NCBI GenBank assembly: GCA_963745775.1 | Contig: CAVUYY010000012.1 | Location: forward strand, 310,001 to 374,000 | Length of the DNA: 64,000 bases | Source of the DNA: Gaiellasilicea sp963745775 | GTDB lineage: Bacteria; Actinomycetota; Thermoleophilia; Gaiellales; Gaiellaceae | Direction of reading: 5' to 3' | Shown: positions 24,794-33,496 of the stretch, in pieces | How the letters are laid out: the number at the start of each line of letters is the position of its first letter | How positions within the stretch are numbered: the first letter of the stretch is position 1 | The notes under the pieces: model-generated | Databases searched by the model: none | Seen by the model: the letters and a program-made list of their open reading frames with translations, nothing else | What the model was told of the DNA's origin: nothing | Made by a program: the position numbers and the translations under genes

Positions 24794-25707
24794 GTGAGAG
24801 ACGCCATGGCGAGCGCGACTTTCTCGGCGGCGACGGGACGCCGTTCTCCAAGGGCCTGATGGCCCGGGTGCTGACAGCGGTCGGCGTTCCGGAAGAGCGG
24901 GCCTACGAGCTCGCGCGCCGGACCGAAGCCGATCTCGGTGCGCGCGGCGCGAGCTCGATCGACCTCGAACGCCTTACGGAGCTCGCTGTCGACCTTCTCG
25001 GCCAGGCCGCCGGCGAGCGGGCCGTGCGTCGCGTTCGCGGCTACCGGACGCTCCAGACGCTCGATCTTCCGGTGATCCTGCTCGTCGGCGGCGGCACGGG
25101 TACCGGCAAGTCGACTGTCGCGACGGAGGTCGCCTATCGCCTTGGAATCACCCGCGTCACCTCGACCGACTTCGTCCGCCAGACGATGCGCGCCTTCTTC
25201 GCGAAGGACTTCATGCCGTCGATCCACTACTCGAGCTTCGAGGCGGCCCTCGGCCTCTCGAAGGCGGAGGAGGAGGAGTCCGGCGACGCCGCGCTGCTCG
25301 GCTTTCTCGACCAGACGCGCAACGTGCTCGTCGGGGTCGAGGCCGCGCTGCAGCGTGCGCTCGAGGAGGGCTGGTCGATGGTGCTCGAGGGCGTCCACCT
25401 CGTGCCGGGCATGCTGGCGGTCGAGCCTCACAAGGCGCTCGTGATCCAGTGCGTGCTCGCGATCGACGACGAGGAGATCCACCGCACGCATTTCTGGAGC
25501 CGCGACGCCACGTCGGACGGGATCCGGCCCTTCGACCGCTACATCGAGGCGTTGCCCGAGATCAGGCTGATCCAGGAGTACATCGTCGACCGAGCCAGGA
25601 GGAACGACGTGCCGATCATCGAGAACGAGAATCGTCACGACGCGATCGGGGCGGTGATGGAGCTCGTGCTGGAGAGCGCCGAGCTACGCGATCGGGAGTC
25701 GGTATGA
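24790..25707 (+). CDS. pgk2: 2-phosphoglycerate kinase
   Basis: Phosphorylates 2-phosphoglycerate to 2,3-diphosphoglycerate, the step before CpgS. The 305-residue protein has an ATP-cone-like N-terminus (KGLMARVLTAVGVPEERAYE), a P-loop at about 100-109 (GGGTGTGKST), then VTSTDFVRQTMRAFF and LEGVHLVPG. These are typical of the methanogen 2PGK family. It starts with GTG overlapping the cpgS stop (GTGA) and ends in an ATGA overlap with glpX. The pairing of 2PGK with cpgS is the known two-step route to cDPG. Confidence 0.92.
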   Translation: MSERRHGERDFLGGDGTPFSKGLMARVLTAVGVPEERAYELARRTEADLGARGASSIDLERLTELAVDLLGQAAGERAVRRVRGYRTLQTLDLPVILLVGGGTGTGKSTVATEVAYRLGITRVTSTDFVRQTMRAFFAKDFMPSIHYSSFEAALGLSKAEEEESGDAALLGFLDQTRNVLVGVEAALQRALEEGWSMVLEGVHLVPGMLAVEPHKALVIQCVLAIDDEEIHRTHFWSRDATSDGIRPFDRYIEALPEIRLIQEYIVDRARRNDVPIIENENRHDAIGAVMELVLESAELRDRESV

Positions 25708-26684
25708 GTGGGACAGAGGAGCAGCGTTCGACGTGTCCTTGCGCGTTGTTCGCGCGGGCGACCGAGTGGGCGGCGCTCGCGGGCGCACGGTGGCTCGGCC
25801 GCGACGACCAGGACGCGGCGGAGAAGGCGGCGGAGGGCGCGATGCTGGCCGGCCTCGCCGAGCTCCCGATCGACGGCACTGTCGTGATCGGGTCTCCTGA
25901 GGATGCCCAGCTCGAGGTCGGGGGGAAGGTCGGCGCCGGCGGAGAGGCGTTCGACCTCGCGGTCGATCCGCTCGAAGGACGCGGCGTCGTCGCGAGGGGA
26001 GGAAACGGCGCCATGTCGATGATCGCGGTCGGCCCGCCAGGCTCGCTGCTCCGGCTACCCGACATGTACATGCGCCGGATGGCGGTCGGGCCGCGTGCGC
26101 GAGGCACGATCGATCTGACCCGCCCGATCGCGGAGAACATCGACGCGATCGCCGCCGGTTTCGGGCGAAATGTCAACGACATCACCACGATCGTGCTCGA
26201 CCGGCCGCGCCACCACGACCTGATCGAGGAGATCCGCGCCGCCGGCGCCCGGATCAAGCTGATCCAGGACGGTGACGTGACCGCGTCGATCTCGGCGGCG
26301 ATCCGCGGCACGAACGACCACCTCGCGATCGGGATCGGCGGTACGCGGCAGGCCGTGCTCTCGGCGGCGGCGTTGCGCTGTCTCGGCGGCGAGCTGCAGG
26401 CGCAGCTCTGGCCCACGACCCGCTCCGAGATCGAGCAGGCGACCGCCTTCGGCGTCGAGGACGTCAACCGGGTCTTCTCCTCGGACGACCTCGCGCCCGG
26501 CGAGGTGATCGTCGTCGCCACGGGCGTCTCGAACGGCGACCTTCTCCGCGGCGTCCGCTTCCTCGCCGACAGCGCCCGCACCCACTCGCTCGTGATGTGC
26601 ATGCGCTGTAACTGGGTTCGCTTCACGGACGGGATCCACTTCTTCGCCCGCGAGCGCAAGGAAGAGGTGCGGCTGCTCATCTAG
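25704..26684 (+). CDS. glpX: Class II fructose-1,6-bisphosphatase GlpX
   Basis: Gluconeogenic removal of the 1-phosphate of fructose-1,6-bisphosphate. The 326-residue protein matches GlpX: GARWLGRDDQDAAEKAAEGAM near the start, the metal/substrate motif AVDPLEGRGVVARGG near residue 90, and RPRHHDLIEEIR, KLIQDGDV and GIGGTRQAVL further on. It overlaps pgk2 (ATGA). Its product pathway competes for the same lower-glycolysis carbon as 2-phosphoglycerate, so co-expression with the cDPG genes makes metabolic sense. Confidence 0.95.
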   Translation: MSGTEEQRSTCPCALFARATEWAALAGARWLGRDDQDAAEKAAEGAMLAGLAELPIDGTVVIGSPEDAQLEVGGKVGAGGEAFDLAVDPLEGRGVVARGGNGAMSMIAVGPPGSLLRLPDMYMRRMAVGPRARGTIDLTRPIAENIDAIAAGFGRNVNDITTIVLDRPRHHDLIEEIRAAGARIKLIQDGDVTASISAAIRGTNDHLAIGIGGTRQAVLSAAALRCLGGELQAQLWPTTRSEIEQATAFGVEDVNRVFSSDDLAPGEVIVVATGVSNGDLLRGVRFLADSARTHSLVMCMRCNWVRFTDGIHFFARERKEEVRLLI

Positions 26685-26687
26685 ACT
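26682..26687 (+). promoter_or_regulatory. -10 box, leaderless promoter of the MIP18-family gene
   Basis: TAGACT, overlapping the glpX stop codon, then 6 nt and the ATG at 26694. The last gene can therefore also be expressed alone. Confidence 0.5.
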
Positions 26688-26693
26688 CGAGCC

Positions 26694-26993
26694 ATGCCAA
26701 CGAAGGAAGCGATCGTCGAGGCCCTGCACACCGTCGAGGATCCCGAGCTCGGGATGGACATCGTCGAGCTCGGCCTCTTCTACGACGTCGAGATCGACGG
26801 GCCCAAGGTGAAGGTGATCCACAGCCTCACCTCGATGGGCTGCCCGGCGGGCCAGATGATCCAGGACGGGATCCACGACGCGGCCGCATCCGTCGAAGGG
26901 GTGGACGAAGTGGAGGTCGAGCTGACCTTCGATCCGCCGTGGACGCCCGACCGGATGTCCGACGACGCGAAGTTCATCCTCGGCTTTGGCTAG
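26694..26993 (+). CDS. MIP18/DUF59-family iron-sulfur assembly protein
   Basis: The 99-residue protein has the family core EDPELGMDIVELGLFYDVEI and the single conserved cysteine in SLTSMGCPAGQMI, followed by GVDEVEVELTFDPPW. Members (SufT, PaaD, human CIAO2) help load Fe-S clusters into target enzymes. It lies 9 bases after glpX and ends 12 bases before the convergent oxidoreductase gene. Its client here is unknown. Confidence 0.9.
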   Translation: MPTKEAIVEALHTVEDPELGMDIVELGLFYDVEIDGPKVKVIHSLTSMGCPAGQMIQDGIHDAAASVEGVDEVEVELTFDPPWTPDRMSDDAKFILGFG

Positions 26994-27005
26994 AACAGCC
27001 TTCGG

Positions 27006-27959
27006 CTAACCGGGGATCGAGAGCACGATCTTCCCGAGCTGCTCGCCCGCCTCCAGCCGCTCGTGGGCGGCGCGGGTCTCCGAAAGCGGGTAGACCGAGT
27101 CGACGTGGACGCGGGCTCGGCCCGAGCGGATCAGCTCGTAGGCTCCGAGAAAGTCCTCGCGCGAGCCCATCGTCGAGCCGTAGATCGTGAGCTGCTTCCA
27201 CCAGAAGCGGTGGAGCTGGGCCGGCGGATTGGGGCCGCTCGTGGCGCCGCACACGACGACGCGACCGCCGGGCTTGACCGCGCCGAGGGAGGTCTTCCAG
27301 GTCGCCTCGCCGACGGTCTCGACGACTAGGTCAGCGCCGCCGACCTCCTTCGCGGCGGCCGCGACATCGCCGGTCGCATGGTTGACCGTTACGTCGGCGC
27401 CCCATTCGCGCGCCCGTTCGAGCTTCGCATCGCTGCTCGACGTGACGATCGTCTTCGCGCCGAGCGCTCGCGCGAGCTCGAACGCCGCCGTCGCGACGCC
27501 GCCGCCGATTCCCCAGATCAGCACCCACTCGTCCTTCTGGAGCTGCGCTTTCGTCACGAGCATCCGGTAGGCCGTTTCGTACACGAGCGGGAACGCAGCG
27601 GCGGTCTCGAAGTCGATCGCGTCGTCGAGCGGGAAGACCTGCTCCTCGGGAAGCGCGATCAGCTCGCAGTGCGTTCCGTCGGTGTGCTCGCCGATCACGG
27701 TGATCGTCGTTCCGTGCTCGAGGCCCGGGTTGATCACGACGCGCTCGCCGGTGTCAACCCTGACCCCGGCGCCGTCGGCGCCCAGGATCCGCGGCTTCGG
27801 GACCGACGGAAGTCCCTTGCGAACCCAGATGTCGAGGTGGTTGAGGGATGCCGCCCGCAAGGAGACCAGCACCTCGCCGGGTCCCGCGACTGGATCGTCC
27901 ACGTCCTCGTAGCGCAGTACCTCCGGCCCACCGTCCTCGTGGATGCGAATCGCCTTCAC
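27006..27959 (-). CDS. Zinc-independent MDR oxidoreductase (quinone reductase-like)
   Basis: The 317-residue protein begins at GTG 27959 with KAIRIHEDGGPEVLRYEDVD, the typical quinone oxidoreductase N-terminus. The GroES-like part is followed by the NAD(P) Rossmann fold WGIGGGVATAAFELARALGAKT near residue 150 and VVCGATSGPNPPAQLHRFWW. The residues that bind catalytic and structural zinc in alcohol dehydrogenases are not evident. The substrate is unknown. It is divergent from queG with a 29-base gap. Confidence 0.88.
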   Translation of the reverse strand: MKAIRIHEDGGPEVLRYEDVDDPVAGPGEVLVSLRAASLNHLDIWVRKGLPSVPKPRILGADGAGVRVDTGERVVINPGLEHGTTITVIGEHTDGTHCELIALPEEQVFPLDDAIDFETAAAFPLVYETAYRMLVTKAQLQKDEWVLIWGIGGGVATAAFELARALGAKTIVTSSSDAKLERAREWGADVTVNHATGDVAAAAKEVGGADLVVETVGEATWKTSLGAVKPGGRVVVCGATSGPNPPAQLHRFWWKQLTIYGSTMGSREDFLGAYELIRSGRARVHVDSVYPLSETRAAHERLEAGEQLGKIVLSIPG

Positions 27960-27988
27960 GGGCACAATCCTCTCATGGGTGGCCTCCC

Positions 27989-28990
27989 GTGACGGCGGCG
28001 GAGCTCGCAGAGCTAGGGGAGGAACTCGGCCTCGACGCGGTCGGCGCCGCCCCGGCGGAGCCATATGTCGAGACGGAGCGGCACATCCGCGAACGCCAGG
28101 CGCGTGGGCTCTTCGCCGGGATGCGGTTCACGATGGCGCAGCCCGAGGTGTCCTGCCATCCGGAGACCCTGCTGCCGGGGGCGCGCACCGTCGTTTCCGC
28201 GGCGCTCTGCTACTACGCGCCGGGGCCGGCCGCGGAAGCGGGTGAGGGGACGCTCTCGCGCTACACCTGGAGCGACCGCTACGCGGAGCTACGGGAGAAG
28301 CTGGACGCGCTCGGGCGCAGGCTCGGTGGCAACTACCGAGTCCTCGTCGACGCGAACCAGCACGTCGATCGCGAGGCCGCCTTTCGAGCCGGAATCGGCT
28401 TCTACGGCAAGAACACGCTCCTGATCACGCAGCGCCACGGCTCCTGGGTCGTGCTCGGGACGCTCGTCACGGACGTGGAGCTCGAGTCGGCGACGCCGCT
28501 CGGCACCGACTGCGGCTCCTGCACGCTCTGCATCGACGCGTGCCCGACCGGGGCGCTCGACGAGCCGGGGACGCTCGACGCCACCCGCTGCCTCTCGTAC
28601 TGGACGCAGGCGCCGAGCGAGATCCCCGTCGAGTACCGCGCCGCGATCGGCGCTTCGCTCTACGGCTGCGACATCTGCCAGGACGTGTGCCCCTGGAACC
28701 GGGGGGTGGAGAAGCGCCGCGCCGGCCGGCCGCTGCCGTCCGGCGCCCAGCCCACCGTCTCGCTCCTCGAGTGGCTGGAGGACGACGGACGCGAGCTCGT
28801 CGAGCGCTACGACCGTCTCTACGTGCCCCGCAACGATCCGCGCTATCTGCGCCGGAACGCGCTCCTCGTCGCCGGTAACGTCGGCGGCACCGAGCACCGC
28901 CCGGTCCTCGAGCGGTTTGCGGGCGGCGACGACGACCTCCTGAGCGAGCAGGCGGAATGGTCGCTCGCGCGGCTGACGGAGCGGGGACGT
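27989..28990 (+). CDS. queG: Epoxyqueuosine reductase QueG
   Basis: Reduces epoxyqueuosine to queuosine in tRNA, the last step of the pathway, using cobalamin and two [4Fe-4S] clusters. Starting at GTG 27989, the protein shows the DUF1730 part (FTMAQPEVSCHPETLLPGARTVV is spread over it). The ferredoxin motifs are GTDCGSCTLCIDACPTGALD and YGCDICQDVCPWNRG, with all eight cysteines. A C-terminal HEAT-like segment ends SLARLTERGR. No stop occurs before the ATG of the next gene in the same frame, so either QueG is fused to a kinase or the stop was lost. The queA and tgt genes of the same pathway are at 49.3-51.5 kb. Confidence 0.9.
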
Positions 28991-30750
28991 ATGAGGGTCG
29001 TCAGGCTGCTCTCGCTCGTTCGGCTCCTGATCGTGCCGCTGGCGCTGATCCAGCTCCTCGACTACCGTGGCGACTTCCCCGCGGGCTACGAAGCGGCGGC
29101 GTGGACGATTCTCGGGCTCCACGCCCTCGGGGCCTTCGTGCTGATCGTCCTCGCCTTTACCGACCGGTTTCGGCGACGGGTCGTCGCGGTGGGCGGGATC
29201 GCCTTCGACCTGCTGCTCTCGACCGCCCTGATCCTCGTCTACTCGTTCGACTCGGGCCAGCCGTTCCGGACGCTGCTCTTCCTGGTCATCCTCGAGGCGG
29301 CGCTCCTCTACCGCGTCGTGGGCGGCCTCATCGCAGCGCTTGTCGCGATCCCAATTCTCACTCTTGCCGAGGTATGGCGCTCGAGCGAGTTCGATTTCGA
29401 GATCGAACCGGAATCGGTCGTGCTTCGGGTCGCCGTCGGCGCCGTGCTCGCGATCGTCGTCGGGCGGCTCGTCGAGCTCGAGCGCGAGCAGGCGGCGCTC
29501 GCGCGGGATCGTGCCCGGGAGGCCGAGCGCCTCCGGGACGAGCTCGGTCGGCACGTCGACGTGCTCGAAGCGACCAGCCGCTGCGCCAGGGCGCTCGGCT
29601 CCTCTCTCGAGCTCGACCAGGCGTTCGGCGCCTTCATCACTGAGCTGCGAGGGCTCGTTCCCTTCGAGCGGGCGTCGATCCTCCTGCTCGAAGACGGTCG
29701 CGCCACGGTGATGGCCACAGCGGGCGCGGGTGCGGACTCCTTTCTCGGTCCCGGAACGCGGATCGAGCTTGCGCGGTCGATCCTCGAGCGGGTCGCCGAG
29801 GGCCGAACCGTGCTTCGACGCGACCTCGAGGAACGGCGTGATCAGGAGGAGGAAGGGCTCTTTCGGCTGGGCCTGCGCTCGCGCCTGGTGGCACCGCTCC
29901 AGCTCGGCGCGCGCACGATCGGTGCGCTGTCGGTCAGCCGCTCCACTCCCGACTCGTTCGGGCCGGACGAGGTCGAGCTCGTCACCCTGCTCGGACGCTT
30001 CGTCGCAGCCGCGGTGCAGAACATCCGGACGTACGAGGCGGAGAGGGCGACCGTGGAGGAGCTCCGTCGGCTCTCGGCTCTCCGCGCCGACTTCGTCTCA
30101 CTCGTCTCGCACGAGCTCCGGAGCCCGATGGCGGCCGTGCTCGGATCGACGCGAACGCTCCAGACTCGCTGGCGAGAGCTGCGAGACGATCAGCGAGCCG
30201 CCTTCCTGGCGGTGATCGGCAGACGAGACGAGCCGGCTCTCGGCCCTCGTCGGGGACGTGCTCGACACGTCGAGGATCGAGGCCGGCACGTTTGGCTTAC
30301 TCGTTCACCGACGTCGATCTTGCTGCGGTACTGCGCGAGGCGACGTCGGCTGCGGAGCTCGGCCAGGACGAGGTGAGGCTCGCGGTCGAGATCCCGCCCT
30401 CGCTTCCGACGATCCGCGGCGATCGCGTGCGGCTGCGCCAGCTCGTGGACAACCTGCTCGCGAATGCGATCAAGTACTCGGAGCGAGGAGGCGCGGTCGA
30501 GGTCGACGCGAGCGCGCGGAACAGCTCGGTGTCGATCTGCGTCCGCGACTTCGGGCCGGGAATCGCGCTCGAGGATCATGGCCTGATCTTCGAGAAGTTC
30601 GGGCGGGCGGCGGCGGGCGACACCAGACCCGGTACCGGACTCGGGCTCTTCCTCTCGCGCTCGTTCGCGGAGGCTCACGGCGGCACGCTGCGCGTCGAAT
30701 CGCGTCCCGGCGAGGGCGCGACCTTCACGCTCACCTTGCCCGCAAGCTGA
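28991..30750 (+). CDS. Membrane histidine kinase with GAF domain, two +1 shifts
   Basis: From the ATG at 28991, about 5 membrane helices (RLLSLVRLLIVPLALIQLL and following) lead into a short coiled coil. A GAF domain follows (LDQAFGAFITELRGLVPFER ... VRLVAPL-like), then HisKA (ADFVSLVSHELRSPMAAVLG) and HATPase (LVDNLLANAIKYSERGG, DFGPGIALED, GTGLGLFLS). Two +1 shifts are needed, at 30219-30227 and 30291-30297. Between them the restored frame reads ETSRLSALVGDVLDTSRIEA, exactly the end of a HisKA domain, and then FAYSFTDVDLAAVL. The span is 3n+2 bases. It may be a cytosolic light/redox or small-ligand sensor; no regulator lies beside it. Confidence 0.82.
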
Positions 30751-30807
30751 GCATCCGCTCTCGCGGATGCTCAGCGCGAAGACCCCTGAAGGGCCGCTTT
30801 CGCGGCC
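30746..30807. terminator. Two hairpins between convergent genes
   Basis: GCTGAGCATCCGC and its exact complement form a 13-bp stem with loop TCTC (30746-30775), overlapping the kinase stop. A second stem GGCCGC/GCGGCC with loop TTTC lies at 30792-30807. They sit between the kinase end and the convergent PafBC end and are probably a bidirectional terminator. Confidence 0.7.
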
Positions 30808-30828
30808 TCCAATCCGCAAGTCGAACGG

Positions 30829-32850
30829 CTAGCTCACCCGGACGCGGCTCACTTTGAGCTCGCGGAGCAGGGCGGCTGCGCGTTTGGCGATCGTCGCCCT
30901 GAGCGTCTCGGGCTCGAGCACGACCGCTTCCCCGAGGTCGTGCAGGATCTCGCCGACGATCCAGTCCTCGGTCTTGAAGCCCAGCTCGCCGAGCGCCGCG
31001 CCGTCTGCCAGCGGTCTGGCGCCACGCTCGCGCTTCCAGCGGGCGACCTCGGGCGAGTACCAGATGCGCGCGATCCCCGGATCGCGGAGGTAGTTCGGGT
31101 CGAAGCCCTCACGCGGCTCGAACCGCTCGTCGGTCAACCGAGCCGAACGCATCCGATCGACCCGGTACGTACGGGCATCGCCGGCACTCCGATCCCAGGT
31201 ATGCACGCGCCAGTACGGCAGCTCGCGCATCAGTTGATACGGCTCGACGAGCCTCGTCGAAGGCGTCTCCTCGCCCTCTTTCAGGTACTCGATCTCGACC
31301 AGGCGGTGGTGCTCGATCCCGTCCGAGAGGGTGCCGATCAGCTGCTCCTCGTCGGTGGGCTGGTCGTCCTCCGCGTCGTGCGGCTCACCCTGGGCGAGCT
31401 CGAACTGGCCGAACGTCTCTTCGAGCTTGCGCCTGACGCGGTCGAGCGTCGTGTGCGAGTCGGCCGCGATCGAAGGCCCGACGTAGTCGAGCGCGAGGCG
31501 GATCGCCCGCGCCTCGAGCGGGGTGAGACGCGGGGCGAGCCTGAAGACGTCGCCGTAGAGCTCCTTGTCGACGGTGACGACGGAGCCGTCGAGCTCGGCG
31601 TAGACCGTGTAGCAGCCACCGCCGAAGTTGACGAGGTTGAGCAGCGAAAGGTGCTCCTGGAGCTCCTCGCGCGGGATGTGGAAGCGCTCCGCCAGGTCGT
31701 CTGCGTCGAGCTCCGCCTCGCGCGTGTCTCCGCAGGCGGCCAGCAGATAGGCAAGCAGCGCCTGGAGGACCGCGAACCGCTCGGGGGCAACCGGAGGAGC
31801 GGGGCGGTCGGGGACGGGCAGCTCGGCAAGCGGCTTCTCCCGCGCCACCTTGGGCACCGCGCCGGCGTGACGGTCGCGGATCCTGGTCAGGGCCGAGGCG
31901 ACGGCGCTTCGCAGCTCCGACGGCTCGAGCGGGATTGCGCGGCCGTTCTGGCGGAGAACCCAGCTCGCGAGCGGCTCGACCGCCGCGTACTCGGTCTCGA
32001 AGATCCCGTCCTCGAGCGTTCCTGCCTCGCCGAGCGTCCGCTTCACCCACCAGGCTGTGTCGCCGGAGACGGCGACGCGGGCGGTCCCGGCGAGCTCCCC
32101 GATCTGCCAGGGCGAGCGCCGGCGGTGGCTCTCGACGTCGAAGTCGGCCGGCAGCCTGAAGTCACGCTCGCGCCGGGTCGCGAAGCGGATGTCGCTCCGG
32201 ATGCGCGAGACGCGGAACGTCTTCTCGCGCTCGTCACCGAGATCGCTGCCGATCACGTACCAGACGCCATCGTCGTGTCGCAACGCATAGGGGTTCAGCG
32301 TCCGTTCCGACACCCGATCGCGCTGCGGCGACCAGTAGCTGAACTTGATCGTCCGCTGCTTGGAGATCGCGGCCTCGAGCTTCGAGAGCCGGCCGGCGAG
32401 CTCCGGCGAGTAGTCGGGATCGCTCACCTTGACGCGATCGGCCGTCTCGCTCGGCCCACCGTCGAAGCCCTTGCGGCCGAGTGCGAGATTCTGGAGCGCG
32501 AGCCGGAGCGGCTCCGCGTAGGCGAACTTCCCTTCCAGCAGGTGGAGGCTCGTCAGGAGCGCGGCGAGCTCGTCGTCCGTGAGCTCGAGCTTCGGCAGGA
32601 AGTAGTGCTCGGAGCGCAACGTGTACAGCTCCTCGCCCGTGAACTCGTCGCGCTGCGAGTGGAGCGGGACGCCGAGCGCGATCAGCTCGGCCCGATCCGA
32701 GTAGAAGCGCCGCGCGAAGGCCTCGTCGGACATCTCCGAGTAGCCCTCGACGTTCCCCTTCACGTCGCGCGCCGTCAGGGGACGTCGCTCCGCCATCAGG
32801 AAGGCGACCAGCGAGAGCTGGCGGATCAGCTTGTCGGTGTCGTGCGACAT
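30829..32850 (-). CDS. Fused PafB-PafC WYL-domain transcriptional activator
   Basis: The 673-residue protein carries two complete copies of the winged-helix plus WYL layout. The first has an N-terminal HTH (LIRQLSLVAFLMAERRPLTA) and WYL core near 185 (IKFSYWSPQRDRVSERTLNP). The second starts near 355 (LQALLAYLLAACGDTREAEL), with WYL near 545 (VEIEYLKEGEETPSTRLVEP). In mycobacteria PafB and PafC are separate adjacent proteins that together activate RecA-independent DNA-damage genes; here they are one polypeptide. The WYL domain is thought to sense single-stranded DNA or nucleotides. The start is ATG 32850. Confidence 0.9.
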   Translation of the reverse strand: MSHDTDKLIRQLSLVAFLMAERRPLTARDVKGNVEGYSEMSDEAFARRFYSDRAELIALGVPLHSQRDEFTGEELYTLRSEHYFLPKLELTDDELAALLTSLHLLEGKFAYAEPLRLALQNLALGRKGFDGGPSETADRVKVSDPDYSPELAGRLSKLEAAISKQRTIKFSYWSPQRDRVSERTLNPYALRHDDGVWYVIGSDLGDEREKTFRVSRIRSDIRFATRRERDFRLPADFDVESHRRRSPWQIGELAGTARVAVSGDTAWWVKRTLGEAGTLEDGIFETEYAAVEPLASWVLRQNGRAIPLEPSELRSAVASALTRIRDRHAGAVPKVAREKPLAELPVPDRPAPPVAPERFAVLQALLAYLLAACGDTREAELDADDLAERFHIPREELQEHLSLLNLVNFGGGCYTVYAELDGSVVTVDKELYGDVFRLAPRLTPLEARAIRLALDYVGPSIAADSHTTLDRVRRKLEETFGQFELAQGEPHDAEDDQPTDEEQLIGTLSDGIEHHRLVEIEYLKEGEETPSTRLVEPYQLMRELPYWRVHTWDRSAGDARTYRVDRMRSARLTDERFEPREGFDPNYLRDPGIARIWYSPEVARWKRERGARPLADGAALGELGFKTEDWIVGEILHDLGEAVVLEPETLRATIAKRAAALLRELKVSRVRVS

Positions 32851-32886
32851 AGCCCGCGAGCTTACCGCGAGCCGGCTCCGGCAGAG

Positions 32887-33336
32887 CTACGCCGCGAGCG
32901 TGGAGCTTTCGAGGTGCTGATGAGACGGGCAGTAGTCGCGCTCGGGCAGCGGAGTCCGCTGGCAGGGCTTGCCCTTGCGGGTGGTCGCGCGGCAGCGGGC
33001 GACCCCGCCGTCAAGCGCTCCCGCTTCCAGCTGATCCTCGATGAAGCCGACCGCGGCGCCGACTCCCTCGCGCACCGCCCAGGCGACCTGGGCCTGCGCC
33101 GTGATCGGGAAGTACCGGCGAATGTCCTGGAAAAGGGCACGGTCGGGCTTCGAGAAGTAGTGCGGATCGGCAGCCAGCCGCTCCATCGTCTGCTCGCACT
33201 GGTCGAGCACCGCGCGCCGCGATTCGAGCTGCGTGATCGGGTCCGAATACGGGTCGATCAGATCCTTGATCGAGCGATAGATCGCTCGCGAATATTGATA
33301 CATGCAGGTCTGAAGTTGCAGAAGTTGTGCGTCCAT
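32887..33336 (-). CDS. Unknown protein with C-terminal Cys4/His zinc-like motif
   Basis: This 149-residue protein has a helical N-terminal part and ends in RCRATTRKGKPCQRTPLPER followed by DYCPSHQ: Cys-x(8)-Cys-x(9)-Cys-x2-His, the pattern of DUF5763-type small zinc-binding tails. Its 5' half uses AT-ending codons (TAT, CAA, CTT) unlike the neighbours. It has its own consensus -35/-10 promoter, also unlike the leaderless neighbours. Both suggest acquisition by transfer. The function is unknown. Confidence 0.7.
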   Translation of the reverse strand: MDAQLLQLQTCMYQYSRAIYRSIKDLIDPYSDPITQLESRRAVLDQCEQTMERLAADPHYFSKPDRALFQDIRRYFPITAQAQVAWAVREGVGAAVGFIEDQLEAGALDGGVARCRATTRKGKPCQRTPLPERDYCPSHQHLESSTLAA

Positions 33337-33408
33337 TCAGGCCGTCAGCGCTCCCTGTCGATCCCCTGTTCAGGCCGTTTACGTGGCGTCGAGAGGTCCC
33401 CGCGGACG

Positions 33409-33437
33409 AGTATACGGAAGTACCCACGTTGTTACAA
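33409..33437 (-). promoter_or_regulatory. Near-consensus sigma-70 promoter
   Basis: On the minus strand TTGTAA (33437-33432) and TATACT (33414-33409) are separated by exactly 17 bases. Transcription would start near 33402, giving a leader of about 66 nt before the ATG at 33336. The surrounding 33400-33470 stretch is clearly AT-richer than the rest of the window. Confidence 0.7.
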
Positions 33438-33496
33438 AGTATTTGCCATTTTCGTACCGAAAGCGCCGGGTCCGATCCCCGAGCGGGACGGGCCGG

